Source of the DNA: Paenibacillus sp. FSL R5-0345
Lineage (GTDB): Bacteria; Bacillota; Bacilli; Paenibacillales; Paenibacillaceae
Direction: 5' to 3'
NCBI RefSeq assembly: GCF_000758585.1
Contig: NZ_CP009281.1
Location: 2,356,001 to 2,420,000 of the forward strand
DNA: 64,000 nt
How positions within the stretch are numbered: the first letter of the stretch is position 1; each line of letters opens with the position of its first letter. Below the pieces are notes generated by a model that was not told the origin of the DNA, made no database searches, and saw only the letters and a list, made by a program, of their open reading frames with translations. Positions 53,338-61,897 of the stretch are shown here, piece by piece. The translations under genes and the position numbers were made by a program.

Positions 53338-54755
53338 CTGGTCCCTCTAGGCGAATTGTTATCATAGGCGGTGGGCTGAGTGGACTCAGCGCCGCCTTTT
53401 ACATTCGTAAGTTTTACAAAGAAGCTGGCATGAAACCTGATATTGTACTGCTAGAGAAAGACAAGACTCTTGGTGGGAAGATCGAAACATTGCACCGGGA
53501 TGGATTTGTGATTGAGAAAGGTCCGGATTCTTTTTTAGCTAGCAAAACAGAGATGATTGAATTGGCTAAGGAATTAGAGCTAGATCACGAGCTGGTGAAC
53601 ACAAATCCAAAGGCAGAGAAGACCTATATACTACAGCGTGACAAGCTTCATCCTATGCCTTCCGGTCTTGTGCTTGGAATTCCTACTGAACTAAAGCCAT
53701 TTCTATCAAGTGCTCTGGTTTCATTCGGTGGCAAAATACGCGCGCTGATGGACTTGATCCTTCCTCCTAAGCGGAGTAATGACGATGAATCCCTCGGACA
53801 GCTGATTGAGCGACGTTTAGGTACTGAAGTGATGGAGAATTTGACCGAACCGCTATTAGCCGGTATGTATGCTGGGGATTTACGCAAAGTCAGCCTACAG
53901 GCTACCTTTCCGCAATTTGGAGAAGTAGAGCGGCAGTATGGTGGTCTTATTCGTGGAATCATAAAAGAACAGAATTCCTCCAAGACAAATACGAGCACAA
54001 AGAACAGCACTTTTCTGACATTTCGAAAAGGACTACAAAGTCTCGTGCATGGCTTGATTCATGAACTGCATGATGTAGAACAGCGAACTGAAGCTGCGGT
54101 GGTCTCTATACATGCTACAGGAACTAATGCTTCTCGTTATGAGCTAGAACTGGAAAGTGGCGAACGGCTACTTGCGGATGAAATATATATCACCACACCA
54201 AATTCTTTTGCTGCCGAACTTTTGCGTCCACATGTGGATGTTTCAGCACTCGATGCGGTAAATTATGTATCGGTTGCGAACTTAGTCATGGCCTTCGACA
54301 AGAAGGATATCGAAATTGATGATGCTGGAGCAGGTTTTCTTGTGCCACGTAAGGAAGGGCGCAATATTACTGCCTGTACATGGACGTCAACGAAGTGGCC
54401 GCATACGAGTCCAGATGATAAAGTACTTATGCGCTGTCATGTAGGCCGTTCCGGAGATGAGCAGAATGTTCAACTTCCAGATGAGGCTCTTACGGAGCTA
54501 GTGAGTAAGGATTTACGAGAGATCATGGGCATTACAGCGAAACCTATATTCACGGAAATTACTCGTTCGGAACATTCGATGCCACAGTATCCTGTTGGAC
54601 ATCTTGACAATCTTTCTAAATTCCATAGGGAGCTTGAGACCACACTTCCTGGGCTATATGTCTTTGGAGCTGGATATGATGGAGTGGCAATACCCGATTG
54701 TGTTAAGCAGGCTAAGCTTACAGCACAAAGCGCTGTAAAGCGTATATCGAATTAA
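53334..54755 (+). CDS. hemY: Coproporphyrinogen III oxidase, FAD type (HemY/CgoX)
   Basis: A 473-residue FAD enzyme. The dinucleotide motif IVIIGGGLSGLSAAFYI, then LLEKDKTLGGKIETLHRDGFVIEKGPDSFLA, and the C-terminal FAD site GLYVFGAGYDGVAIPDCVKQA are clear. In Firmicutes it oxidises coproporphyrinogen III to coproporphyrin III before iron insertion. It overlaps hemH by 4 bp (translational coupling) and ends at a terminator. Confidence 0.94.
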   Translation: MTGPSRRIVIIGGGLSGLSAAFYIRKFYKEAGMKPDIVLLEKDKTLGGKIETLHRDGFVIEKGPDSFLASKTEMIELAKELELDHELVNTNPKAEKTYILQRDKLHPMPSGLVLGIPTELKPFLSSALVSFGGKIRALMDLILPPKRSNDDESLGQLIERRLGTEVMENLTEPLLAGMYAGDLRKVSLQATFPQFGEVERQYGGLIRGIIKEQNSSKTNTSTKNSTFLTFRKGLQSLVHGLIHELHDVEQRTEAAVVSIHATGTNASRYELELESGERLLADEIYITTPNSFAAELLRPHVDVSALDAVNYVSVANLVMAFDKKDIEIDDAGAGFLVPRKEGRNITACTWTSTKWPHTSPDDKVLMRCHVGRSGDEQNVQLPDEALTELVSKDLREIMGITAKPIFTEITRSEHSMPQYPVGHLDNLSKFHRELETTLPGLYVFGAGYDGVAIPDCVKQAKLTAQSAVKRISN

Positions 54756-54790
54756 TTGTTCATTTACGAGAGAGTTAGAATTATATAATG

Positions 54791-54831
54791 AACGGTGAAG
54801 CGAAAATTATTTTGCTTCACCGTTTTTGTTT
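54791..54831 (+). terminator. Terminator of the heme operon
   Basis: An 11 bp stem aacggtgaagc/gcttcaccgtt is followed by tttgttt. Confidence 0.9.
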
Positions 54832-54852
54832 AATAGAAGAATATACGATTTT

Positions 54853-54905
54853 AAAATATAAGGAAGTATAAGTTTTACGCTATATTTTATGTCTTATATT
54901 TCTCG
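54853..54905. repeat. 53 bp structured intergenic repeat, copy 2
   Basis: A full-length match to 47713-47765. The outer arms AAATATAAG/CTTATATTT are identical. The inner arm changes from ATACT to ATATT, which keeps pairing through a G-U. It is followed 3 bp later by the ACCGTCC hairpin. Confidence 0.8.
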
Positions 54906-54908
54906 TTT

Positions 54909-54947
54909 AAATACTTACCGTCCTTATAAGGACGGTGAGAGTGTTTA
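54909..54947. repeat. ACCGTCCTTATAAGGACGGT hairpin, perfect-core copy
   Basis: cttaccgtccttataaggacggtgag: a perfect 20 bp palindromic core accgtccttataaggacggt with flanking aaata/tgttta arms, just upstream of the CapA promoter. Confidence 0.8.
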
Positions 54948-54967
54948 TACTTGGCGGACTCTCTTAT

Positions 54968-54998
54968 TTGGAGGGTCAGGTGCTAGATATGCTATAAT
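54968..54998 (+). promoter_or_regulatory. Promoter of the CapA gene
   Basis: An extended -10, TGCTATAAT (54990-54998), with TTGGAG (54968-54973) at 19 bp. Transcription would start near 55005. Confidence 0.6.
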
Positions 54999-55034
54999 AG
55001 AACCAATTTGAGAGTAGAGGAGATCATAGAAAAA

Positions 55035-56429
55035 ATGTATCCGCCGCGATCGCGTTCTAGACAGAAGAACAAACATAAGAGCAAACGTAAGCGCAGAACG
55101 GCCTGGATTTGGATCAATGCAGGTCTTCTTTTGATGATTACTGTGGCGCTCAGCTATAGTTTTATGGAAGACAAATTTAAGGGGAGTTCTGAGCCGCCTC
55201 CGGTGGCGCAAGTCACAGCCTCACCTACACCCGATATTACTGCTCAGGAGACAGCATCTATTGTAACTACAACGCCAACGCCTGAAGTCACGGAGTCTCC
55301 CGTCCCTTCTCCTACGGTAGCGCCTGAGGCCACACCTACACCGAAGCCTGAGAAGGAAGAGAATATTGAAACACAGGCGCCGGAAGCTACTTCGACCCCT
55401 TCGCCAGATGAAAGCAGCTCCCAAGTCGCAGATGGTGGTTCTGTGTCTGGACTTCCATCAGATGACCAGGCTTCTGGCAATACAGTGACCTTGAATTTTG
55501 GCGGAGATGTTATTTTTTCGGGCAAAGCCGGGGAATTGCTTGAGAAGAAAGGCTACGACTATTCGTATGCCGCGTTAAATGGAATGTTCAAGAAGGATGA
55601 CCTTACGGTCGTGAATCTGGAGACTCCTGTGACCACGGGTGGGGTTGGCGCCGCTAATAAGCAGTTTGTATTCAAAGGCTCACCGAAGGCGTTAGATGCT
55701 CTTAAGGCAGCCGGAGTGGATGCAGTAAATATGGCGAACAATCATACGCTTGATCAAGGGGAGGAAGGTCTGCGAGACACGCTTAGTCATCTCTCGGAAA
55801 GAGGCATTCCTTATGTTGGTGCTGGACTCAACAGTAAAGAAGCTTTCTCGGCGCAATATTTTGAGCGTAAAGGGATTAAGATCGCCTTATTGGGGTTCAC
55901 ACGTGTGATTCCTGCATCGGATTGGATGGCAGGAAAGAATAAACCGGGGCTTGCTTCAGTTTATGATAGCAGAGAAGGACTTAAAGCGATTGCTGCAGCT
56001 AAACAAAAAGCTGATTTGGTTGTCGTAGTAGTCCATTGGGGCAAGGAACGGGTAGAGCAGTTCGATAATATTCAGCAGACCCTAGGACGTAGTTTTGTCG
56101 ATGCGGGAGCTGATCTTGTCATTGGCGGTCACCCACATGTATTGCAAGGTGTAGAGCCATACAAAGGTAAGTGGATCGCCTACAGCACTGGTAATTTTAT
56201 TTTTACGAGATCAACGGTACCTGCCACTTGGGAAACTGCTGTTTTTCAGGCGGAATGCAGTAAAAAAGGACAATGTTCATTACAGCTGAAGCCTATGACT
56301 GCTGAGCTAGCTCAGCCCGTGCCAATGAATCAGGTGAACGGACAGCTTTTACTTAAAAAAGTAGAGTCTTTATCTGCTGGTCGAGTTAAGATCGACAGTG
56401 ACGGTAAAGTCACTCAAGTTACAAAATAG
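55035..56429 (+). CDS. CapA family protein (poly-gamma-glutamate synthesis type)
   Basis: About 464 residues. A very basic N-terminus (SRSRQKNKHKSKRKRR), one membrane helix (INAGLLLMITVALSYSF), a long Pro/Thr/Glu-rich linker (about residues 55-145), then a PGA_cap metallophosphatase-like domain: LNFGGDVIFSGK, VNLETPVT, ANNHTLDQGEEG, VVVHWGKE, GGHPHVLQG. CapA proteins are linked to poly-gamma-glutamate export or attachment, but stand-alone copies are of unknown role. I use ATG 55035; a TTG at 55008 lies at the predicted transcript start. Confidence 0.88.
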   Translation: MYPPRSRSRQKNKHKSKRKRRTAWIWINAGLLLMITVALSYSFMEDKFKGSSEPPPVAQVTASPTPDITAQETASIVTTTPTPEVTESPVPSPTVAPEATPTPKPEKEENIETQAPEATSTPSPDESSSQVADGGSVSGLPSDDQASGNTVTLNFGGDVIFSGKAGELLEKKGYDYSYAALNGMFKKDDLTVVNLETPVTTGGVGAANKQFVFKGSPKALDALKAAGVDAVNMANNHTLDQGEEGLRDTLSHLSERGIPYVGAGLNSKEAFSAQYFERKGIKIALLGFTRVIPASDWMAGKNKPGLASVYDSREGLKAIAAAKQKADLVVVVVHWGKERVEQFDNIQQTLGRSFVDAGADLVIGGHPHVLQGVEPYKGKWIAYSTGNFIFTRSTVPATWETAVFQAECSKKGQCSLQLKPMTAELAQPVPMNQVNGQLLLKKVESLSAGRVKIDSDGKVTQVTK

Positions 56430-56447
56430 GGTTCCTGGGAGGTCCTT

Positions 56448-57182
56448 ATGATGAACAATTTGTGTGTTGCCCATCGGGGGTTTTCCGGTAAAGCACCGGA
56501 GAATACATTAGCAGCGATCCGGATGGCCATTGCCATGCCTTTTGTACACTGGATGGAATTGGATGTCCAGATCTCCAAGGACGGAGTACCTGTCGTCATT
56601 CATGACTTTACGCTTGACCGTACAACCAATGGACATGGTAAGGTAAAGAACATGGATTGGGAACATATCCGGCGTCTTGACGCGGGGAGCTGGAAAGGGC
56701 GTTCCTTTCGGGGAGAGCGGGTGCCGTCTTTGGAAGAGGTGCTCACATTAGCCTCCGGTAGACTTCGTCTCAATATTGAACTGAAAACAGTAGGCGATAT
56801 GTATCCTGGCATCGAGCAGAAGGTGACGGATCTTATTTCCTCTAAAGGGTTGCGGGAGGACGTGATTTTGACTTCTTTTGACACAGATGTGTTAAAAAAA
56901 ATCAAGGAAATAGATCCCCGCTTCCGCACAGGGTTAATCTTTGATTCAAGGTTTGGTAATCCCGCTCGAAGGCTGCATGAACTGGAGTGCTCTCTTCTAT
57001 CGATCAGCTTTTCGCGTCTGAATCCCAGATTGGCTAAGCTTTTGACGGAGCAAGGTGTGAAGATAATGGCTTGGACCGTGAACAAAGGGAAAGAGATGCG
57101 TCGCTTAGCAGACATGCATTCTGATATAATGATTTGTACAAACCGTCCGGATATCTGGGGCGATACATTTCTAAAAGTATAA
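56448..57182 (+). CDS. Glycerophosphodiester phosphodiesterase
   Basis: A 244-residue GDPD TIM barrel. AHRGFSGKAPENTLAA (catalytic His-Arg and Glu), MELDVQISKDGVPVVIHDFTLDRTTNG (ExD and second His), LNIELK, and the terminal AWTVNK are all present. It hydrolyses glycerophosphodiesters from phospholipid turnover to glycerol-3-phosphate. No signal peptide, so cytosolic. SD gggaggt precedes the ATG. It lies 18 bp after the CapA gene. Confidence 0.93.
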   Translation: MMNNLCVAHRGFSGKAPENTLAAIRMAIAMPFVHWMELDVQISKDGVPVVIHDFTLDRTTNGHGKVKNMDWEHIRRLDAGSWKGRSFRGERVPSLEEVLTLASGRLRLNIELKTVGDMYPGIEQKVTDLISSKGLREDVILTSFDTDVLKKIKEIDPRFRTGLIFDSRFGNPARRLHELECSLLSISFSRLNPRLAKLLTEQGVKIMAWTVNKGKEMRRLADMHSDIMICTNRPDIWGDTFLKV

Positions 57183-57212
57183 ACAATCCAATTCGATGGG
57201 AAAGAGAGCTGA

Positions 57213-57842
57213 TTGTCTGTGTGCGCTGCTGTTAATAATTTATATTGTGTTGGACGGAACTACAAGCTACACGCGGAGGAATTAGGGAATAATATCCCCG
57301 TGGAGCCACTCATTTTTTTGAAGCCCTCACATGCGGCGGTTTCCCTCGATAAGGCAGTCATTCAGCTTCCAAAAGATTCAGGCCAGGTTCATTATGAAGG
57401 AGAGCTTGTGCTGCGTATCGCCCGTGATTATGTACCGGGTATGAGCGTGGAGGATCTGGTGGATGTTATGGCCCTGGGACTGGATTTCACTCTGCGTGAT
57501 GTGCATAATGACCTGCAAAAGAAAGGTCTGCCTTGGACACCGGCTAAAGGCTTTAAGAACGCTGCTCCGCTCACACCATACATTGCGTTTCCTGACAAGG
57601 AAGAGCTGGAGGGGACGGATTTCACGGTTTTGAAAAATGGTGTTGAAGTTCAGCGAGGCAATGTCAAGAACATGATCTTTTCGCTCCAAAAAATTGTCGA
57701 TTTTATCGCTGCGCGTTACGGGCTGGGTAAAGACGATGTGATATTCACAGGAACACCAGCAGGCGTTGGCCCTACCGTATCTGGAGATTCGTTTGAATTG
57801 TACTGGGGTGACAAGCTGATGGGGACTTGCCTGATCGGCTAA
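57213..57842 (+). CDS. Fumarylacetoacetate hydrolase family protein
   Basis: A 209-residue minimal FAH domain without the N-terminal domain seen in the 299-residue paralogue at the left of the window. VGRNYKLHAEELG (catalytic His), HYEGELVLRIA (metal Glu residues), LGLDFTLRD (Asp) and FTGTPAGVGP are present. The compact type includes acylpyruvases and oxaloacetate decarboxylases. The start is TTG with agagag upstream. It lies between GDPD and DUF92 genes in a tight run. Confidence 0.87.
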   Translation: MSVCAAVNNLYCVGRNYKLHAEELGNNIPVEPLIFLKPSHAAVSLDKAVIQLPKDSGQVHYEGELVLRIARDYVPGMSVEDLVDVMALGLDFTLRDVHNDLQKKGLPWTPAKGFKNAAPLTPYIAFPDKEELEGTDFTVLKNGVEVQRGNVKNMIFSLQKIVDFIAARYGLGKDDVIFTGTPAGVGPTVSGDSFELYWGDKLMGTCLIG

Positions 57843-57865
57843 AAACATCTGTTGGAGATGAATCT

Positions 57866-58669
57866 ATGCTATGGATTATTGGCGCACTTGGCGCTTTGTT
57901 AGTTGCGGGAGCGGCTTATAGGAAACAATCCTTAAGCCTCTCCGGCATGCTTGCCGCGGTAGCTATGGGAACCATTTATTTTGGTGCCGGAAATGCCTTT
58001 TGGTTCGGAATATTGTTGGTTTTTTTCATCTCATCAAGCCTCCTTTCTAAGCTTCATCATGACAATAAGGCAGAGCTTGAACTGACTTATGCCAAGACAG
58101 GCCGCCGAGATGCTGGGCAGGTCTTTGCTAATGGTGGGCTTGGGATGGTTTTCGTTCTACTAAATACGATTGTTCCGATGGATCTTTGGGAATTTTTATT
58201 TATCGGTGTTATGGCAACGGTAACTTCCGATACATGGGCTACGGAGATTGGTACACTCAGCAAAAAGCCGCCTCGGTCTGTGCTGACAGGTAAAATACTT
58301 CCGGCAGGTGCCTCGGGTGGCGTATCCAGTCTGGGTACGCTAGCTGCAGCCGCAGGAGGCGCGCTTATTGGTGCTTCCTCATGGCTGCTGCGGATGATAT
58401 CCGGCATGCCGGATCAATCCTTCCTGTTGCTTACATTGGCTGGACTCGCTGGAGGACTTGTGGGTGCGTTCACGGATTCTATTCTAGGGGCAACCGTGCA
58501 GCAGATGAATCGTTGCACGGTATGCGGCCGCGAAGTGGAAAGTACACACCACTGCGGTAAGAAAGTTGAACATGCACGTGGCTGGAAGTGGATGAGCAAT
58601 GATGCAGTCAATGCTGTTAGCTCTATCGCCGGAGGGGCAATGGCCCTATTGCTAGGGATAATGATTTAA
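57866..58669 (+). CDS. DUF92 family membrane protein
   Basis: A 267-residue protein with about six membrane helices. Family motifs are FGAGNAFWFGILLVFFISSSLLSK, the conserved SDTWATEIGTLSKKPPR, ILPAGASGGVSSLGTLA, and GALVGAFTDSILGATVQ-like segments. A CTVCGREVESTHHCGK zinc-ribbon-like loop lies near the C-terminus. Related proteins include plant phytyl-phosphate kinase (VTE6) of the same family, so lipid/prenyl phosphate chemistry is possible. I use ATG 57866 (ggag upstream). Confidence 0.88.
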   Translation: MLWIIGALGALLVAGAAYRKQSLSLSGMLAAVAMGTIYFGAGNAFWFGILLVFFISSSLLSKLHHDNKAELELTYAKTGRRDAGQVFANGGLGMVFVLLNTIVPMDLWEFLFIGVMATVTSDTWATEIGTLSKKPPRSVLTGKILPAGASGGVSSLGTLAAAAGGALIGASSWLLRMISGMPDQSFLLLTLAGLAGGLVGAFTDSILGATVQQMNRCTVCGREVESTHHCGKKVEHARGWKWMSNDAVNAVSSIAGGAMALLLGIMI

Positions 58670-58680
58670 AGGAGGAACCG

Positions 58681-59283
58681 ATGAGCAGCACGTCCAATCA
58701 TAAACATACGGCCATTCTGGATGCCGCATACGAGCTCTTCGGTTCAGGCGGATTTTACGAAACGAAGATGTCGGAAATTGCGGAGCAGGCTGGGATTGCT
58801 AAGGGCACCGTTTATTTATACTTCAAGAGTAAGGAAGAATTGTTCATGGCGGTAACGCGCCGGGATTGTGAGGGATTCCTCCAGCAGTTGCAGGAAAAGC
58901 TGAAGGCAAGTGATACTTTGGCGGGTAAACTGTCGATTATAGCCAAACATCATCTTTATTATTATTTTGAACGTAAACGACACACGAAGCTTTTTTTTCG
59001 CGCACCTAACAATAACCCAGAGCTTGTGGCGTATATGACGCTTTTCATGGAAGAATATATGCAGGCAGTAGTGAAGGTATTGCTGGAGGGCGGAGCGTCC
59101 GAGCCTGAGCTTATGGCGCAGTCCTACATAGGGATGTTGGATCGACTAAAGATGGATATTTTGTTCGATCCGTCTTTTAAGGAAGAGGATGCATATAAAC
59201 GCGCCGGTTTCGCTGCGGGTCTTTTTATTAAAGGGGCCATGGATTACTTGAATTTAGGTCAGGATGATAGACCGGTGGAATAG
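58681..59283 (+). CDS. TetR/AcrR family transcriptional regulator
   Basis: A 200-residue regulator. The N-terminal HTH is classical: AILDAAYELFGSGGFYETKMSEIAEQAGIAKGTVYLYFKSKEELF. The C-terminal ligand domain resembles the FadR/YsiA-type TetR_C group (HHLYYYFERKRHTKLFFRAPN). A fatty-acyl ligand is possible but not shown. SD aaggagga precedes the ATG, 11 bp after DUF92. The ABC-F gene follows 54 bp later. Confidence 0.93.
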   Translation: MSSTSNHKHTAILDAAYELFGSGGFYETKMSEIAEQAGIAKGTVYLYFKSKEELFMAVTRRDCEGFLQQLQEKLKASDTLAGKLSIIAKHHLYYYFERKRHTKLFFRAPNNNPELVAYMTLFMEEYMQAVVKVLLEGGASEPELMAQSYIGMLDRLKMDILFDPSFKEEDAYKRAGFAAGLFIKGAMDYLNLGQDDRPVE

Positions 59284-59337
59284 CAGTCTAGAGCGGCTAC
59301 CGGTTTTATGAAAATATAAGGCAAGCGAGGAAATAGC

Positions 59338-61275
59338 ATGAATATTATGACCGTGGAACATCTTTCCAAAAGTTATGGAGAGAAAGTACTCTTTAGTGAT
59401 GCTTCATTTGGTATGGATGATCGGGATAAAATTGGCTTGATCGGTGTGAATGGAACGGGTAAATCAACATTTTTACGTATTATTGCCGGTCTGGATACCC
59501 CAGATGGTGGGCAAATTGCGATTGGAAATAATGTACGAGTACAATATTTGGCACAGAACCCTCCTTATGAGCCGACAAACACCGTACTGCAACAGGTCTT
59601 TGCCGGAGATGATCCAGATCTTGCTACCATGCGTGAGTATATGGAGACCATGTCTCGCCTTGAAAAAGAGCCGGGCAATGCAGAACTGGAAGGCAAACTG
59701 GTGCGTATTGGGCAGGCTATCGATGCTGCAGGTACTTGGCATTTAGAGAGTGAAGCTAAAAGCGTGCTTACTAAGCTGGGCATAGTGAAGTTCGATGCGC
59801 TAATGGATACGCTGTCTGGTGGTCAACGTAAACGTGTAGCACTTGCGGCTGCCCTGATTACGCCATCTGAGCTTCTTATTCTGGATGAGCCTACGAACCA
59901 TATTGATACGGACTCTGTAGCTTGGTTAGAGCAATACTTACAGAAACGGCGCGGAGCCCTCTTAATGGTAACGCATGATCGTTACTTCCTGGAGCGTGTC
60001 GCAAGTGTCATGCTAGAGCTGGACGGAGGGCAGTTATACCGTTATGAGGCCAACTATTCCCGTTTTCTAGAGCTGAAAGCCGACCGTGAAGAGCGTGAAG
60101 CCTCTGCAGAGCAAAAACGTAAGAACCTGCTTCGTACGGAGCTTGCTTGGATTCGTCGTGGAGCTAAAGCACGTTCAACGAAACAAAAGGCAAGAATCGA
60201 CCGTTTTGAGAAGCTGAAGGAAAGTACAGGAAGCAGTTCGAACGGTTCGCTCGATATTTCTGTGGCTTCGACACGATTGGGTCGTAAAATCATTGAAATC
60301 AATGAACTGTCGAAATCGCTGGATGGTCGACAGCTGATTAAAGATCTGACCTATATTGCTGTACCACAAGATCGGGTAGGGATTGTAGGCCCGAATGGCA
60401 GTGGTAAATCAACACTTCTGAATCTGATTGCAGGTAAGCTGCAGCCGGATAAGGGAGAGGTTCAGCTTGGCGCGACGGTTAAGTTGGGTTACTTTACGCA
60501 AGAACATCAGGATATGGACGACAGCATGCGAGCCATTGAATATGTGAAGGAAGAAGCGGAGGTCATTCGTACAGCTGATGGTAGCGTCATTACAGCAGGC
60601 CAAATGCTCGAACGCTTCTTGTTCCCTCCTGCGATGCAATGGACGCCGATTTCCAAACTGTCAGGTGGCGAAAAAAGACGCCTGTATCTACTTCGTGTCT
60701 TGATGGGAGCACCAAACGTATTGCTGTTGGATGAGCCTACGAACGACTTGGATATCGGTACGTTGGCTGTTTTAGAAGACTATCTGGATGAATTCCCGGG
60801 TGTCGTCTTTACAGTATCTCATGACCGTTATTTCCTGGATCGGACTATAGATAAGCTGATCGCTTTTGAAAATGGTGATATCCGGATTCATGTTGGCGAT
60901 TATACGGAATATGAAGAATGGCTGGCCAAAAATGTTTCTTCACGCAATGCAGAATCAAATAAAGATGACGGAAATGCAAAGCGTAAAGAGCCTACGGATA
61001 CAGTCAATAACACTGCGGCATCCTCAGCTCCCAAGACCAAACTCAAATTCAGCTTTAAGGAACAGCGTGAATATGAGGGGATTGACGAGCAAATCGAGCT
61101 TGCAGAGCAACGCTTGACGGATATTAGTGCGGAGATGGAGGCAGCATTTGCTGACTCTGGGAGACTGCAGGAGCTAGTGGAAGAGCAGCGGCTTGCCGAA
61201 GCCGAGCTGGAGCGTCTAATGGAGCGCTGGACCTATCTGAATGAGCTTGCAGAGAAAATCGCTGGTAAGGCTTAA
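59338..61275 (+). CDS. ABC-F family ATPase (Uup/YfmR-like)
   Basis: A 645-residue protein with two ABC ATPase domains and no membrane helices. Walker A motifs are GVNGTGKST and GPNGSGKST, signatures LSGGQRKRVALA and LSGGEKRRLYLL, Walker B LLILDEPTNHID and VLLLDEPTNDLD. A charged linker lies between the domains, and a C-terminal coiled coil (about 575-645) is of the Uup type. Uup/YfmR proteins act on stalled ribosomes, helping peptidyl transfer. No short upstream peptide attenuator typical of resistance ABC-Fs was seen, favouring a housekeeping role. Confidence 0.92.
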   Translation: MNIMTVEHLSKSYGEKVLFSDASFGMDDRDKIGLIGVNGTGKSTFLRIIAGLDTPDGGQIAIGNNVRVQYLAQNPPYEPTNTVLQQVFAGDDPDLATMREYMETMSRLEKEPGNAELEGKLVRIGQAIDAAGTWHLESEAKSVLTKLGIVKFDALMDTLSGGQRKRVALAAALITPSELLILDEPTNHIDTDSVAWLEQYLQKRRGALLMVTHDRYFLERVASVMLELDGGQLYRYEANYSRFLELKADREEREASAEQKRKNLLRTELAWIRRGAKARSTKQKARIDRFEKLKESTGSSSNGSLDISVASTRLGRKIIEINELSKSLDGRQLIKDLTYIAVPQDRVGIVGPNGSGKSTLLNLIAGKLQPDKGEVQLGATVKLGYFTQEHQDMDDSMRAIEYVKEEAEVIRTADGSVITAGQMLERFLFPPAMQWTPISKLSGGEKRRLYLLRVLMGAPNVLLLDEPTNDLDIGTLAVLEDYLDEFPGVVFTVSHDRYFLDRTIDKLIAFENGDIRIHVGDYTEYEEWLAKNVSSRNAESNKDDGNAKRKEPTDTVNNTAASSAPKTKLKFSFKEQREYEGIDEQIELAEQRLTDISAEMEAAFADSGRLQELVEEQRLAEAELERLMERWTYLNELAEKIAGKA

Positions 61276-61314
61276 AACGGATTGTCCTTGTGTGACAATA
61301 AAGGAGGGCTCAGT

Positions 61315-61800
61315 TTGGAGGATCAACTTATAGAAGCTGTAGCCCTGCGAAATGAAGGTAAAGCTGAAGAAGCTAGAGTGATGCTGTTAGAGCTATATGA
61401 GCAGAATAGTAATGATGCAGAACTTCTGTATCAATTGGCATGGACGCATGATGTCCTTGGTTTAGAACGCGAGGCGGTACCCTTTTATGAGAAAAGCTTA
61501 ACACTAGGCTTACCTTCGGAGCAGAGGGTCGGCGCTCTATTGGGACTGGGCAGTACCTTCCGGACACTCGGAGAATATGAGAATTCCAAAGCAATATTGG
61601 AACAGGCCATTCACGAGTACCCAGAGAATAAGGAATTTCCGGTGTTCCTTGCAATGACCTTGCACAATCTCGGAGATCATAGTCTGGCTATGGGGATGTT
61701 GCTTAAATTGCTGGCTGAAACCTCAGGGGATGAAGGAATAAGAAGTTATAGTAAGGCCATTTCATATTACTCAGATAAGCTGGAGCAAGTCTGGGATTGA
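61315..61800 (+). CDS. Tetratricopeptide repeat protein
   Basis: A 161-residue helical protein with about three TPR-like repeats (EEARVMLLELYEQNSNDAEL; VPFYEKSLTLGLPSEQRVGA; ENSKAILEQAIHEYPENKEF) and a short C-terminal helix pair. It would act as a protein-protein scaffold. I use TTG 61315, which has aaggagggc 6 bp upstream. It follows the ABC-F gene by 39 bp and ends at a strong terminator. Confidence 0.85.
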   Translation: MEDQLIEAVALRNEGKAEEARVMLLELYEQNSNDAELLYQLAWTHDVLGLEREAVPFYEKSLTLGLPSEQRVGALLGLGSTFRTLGEYENSKAILEQAIHEYPENKEFPVFLAMTLHNLGDHSLAMGMLLKLLAETSGDEGIRSYSKAISYYSDKLEQVWD

Positions 61801-61816
61801 ATCTGCGAATGCTAAT

Positions 61817-61873
61817 AAAAAAAACAGAGTAGGGTTCTCCAGTTTATTGGAGAATGCCTACTCTGTTTTTTTA
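61817..61873. terminator. Bidirectional terminator
   Basis: A stem aaaacagagtaggg.../...cctactctgtttt with an inner ttctcca/tggagaa helix; T-runs on both strands, between convergent genes. Confidence 0.95.
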
Positions 61874-61897
61874 TGGCGGGGGCTGCCTCACCATATT

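Noticed and set aside
55008..55034. TTG at 55008 as start of the CapA protein
   Set aside because: It lies about at the predicted transcription start of the TGCTATAAT promoter, leaving no room for an RBS; ATG 55035 follows gaggag.
59284..59337. Antibiotic-type leader attenuator before the ABC-F gene
   Set aside because: The 54 bp spacer contains no hairpin pair or leader ORF; it fits a housekeeping Uup/YfmR gene.
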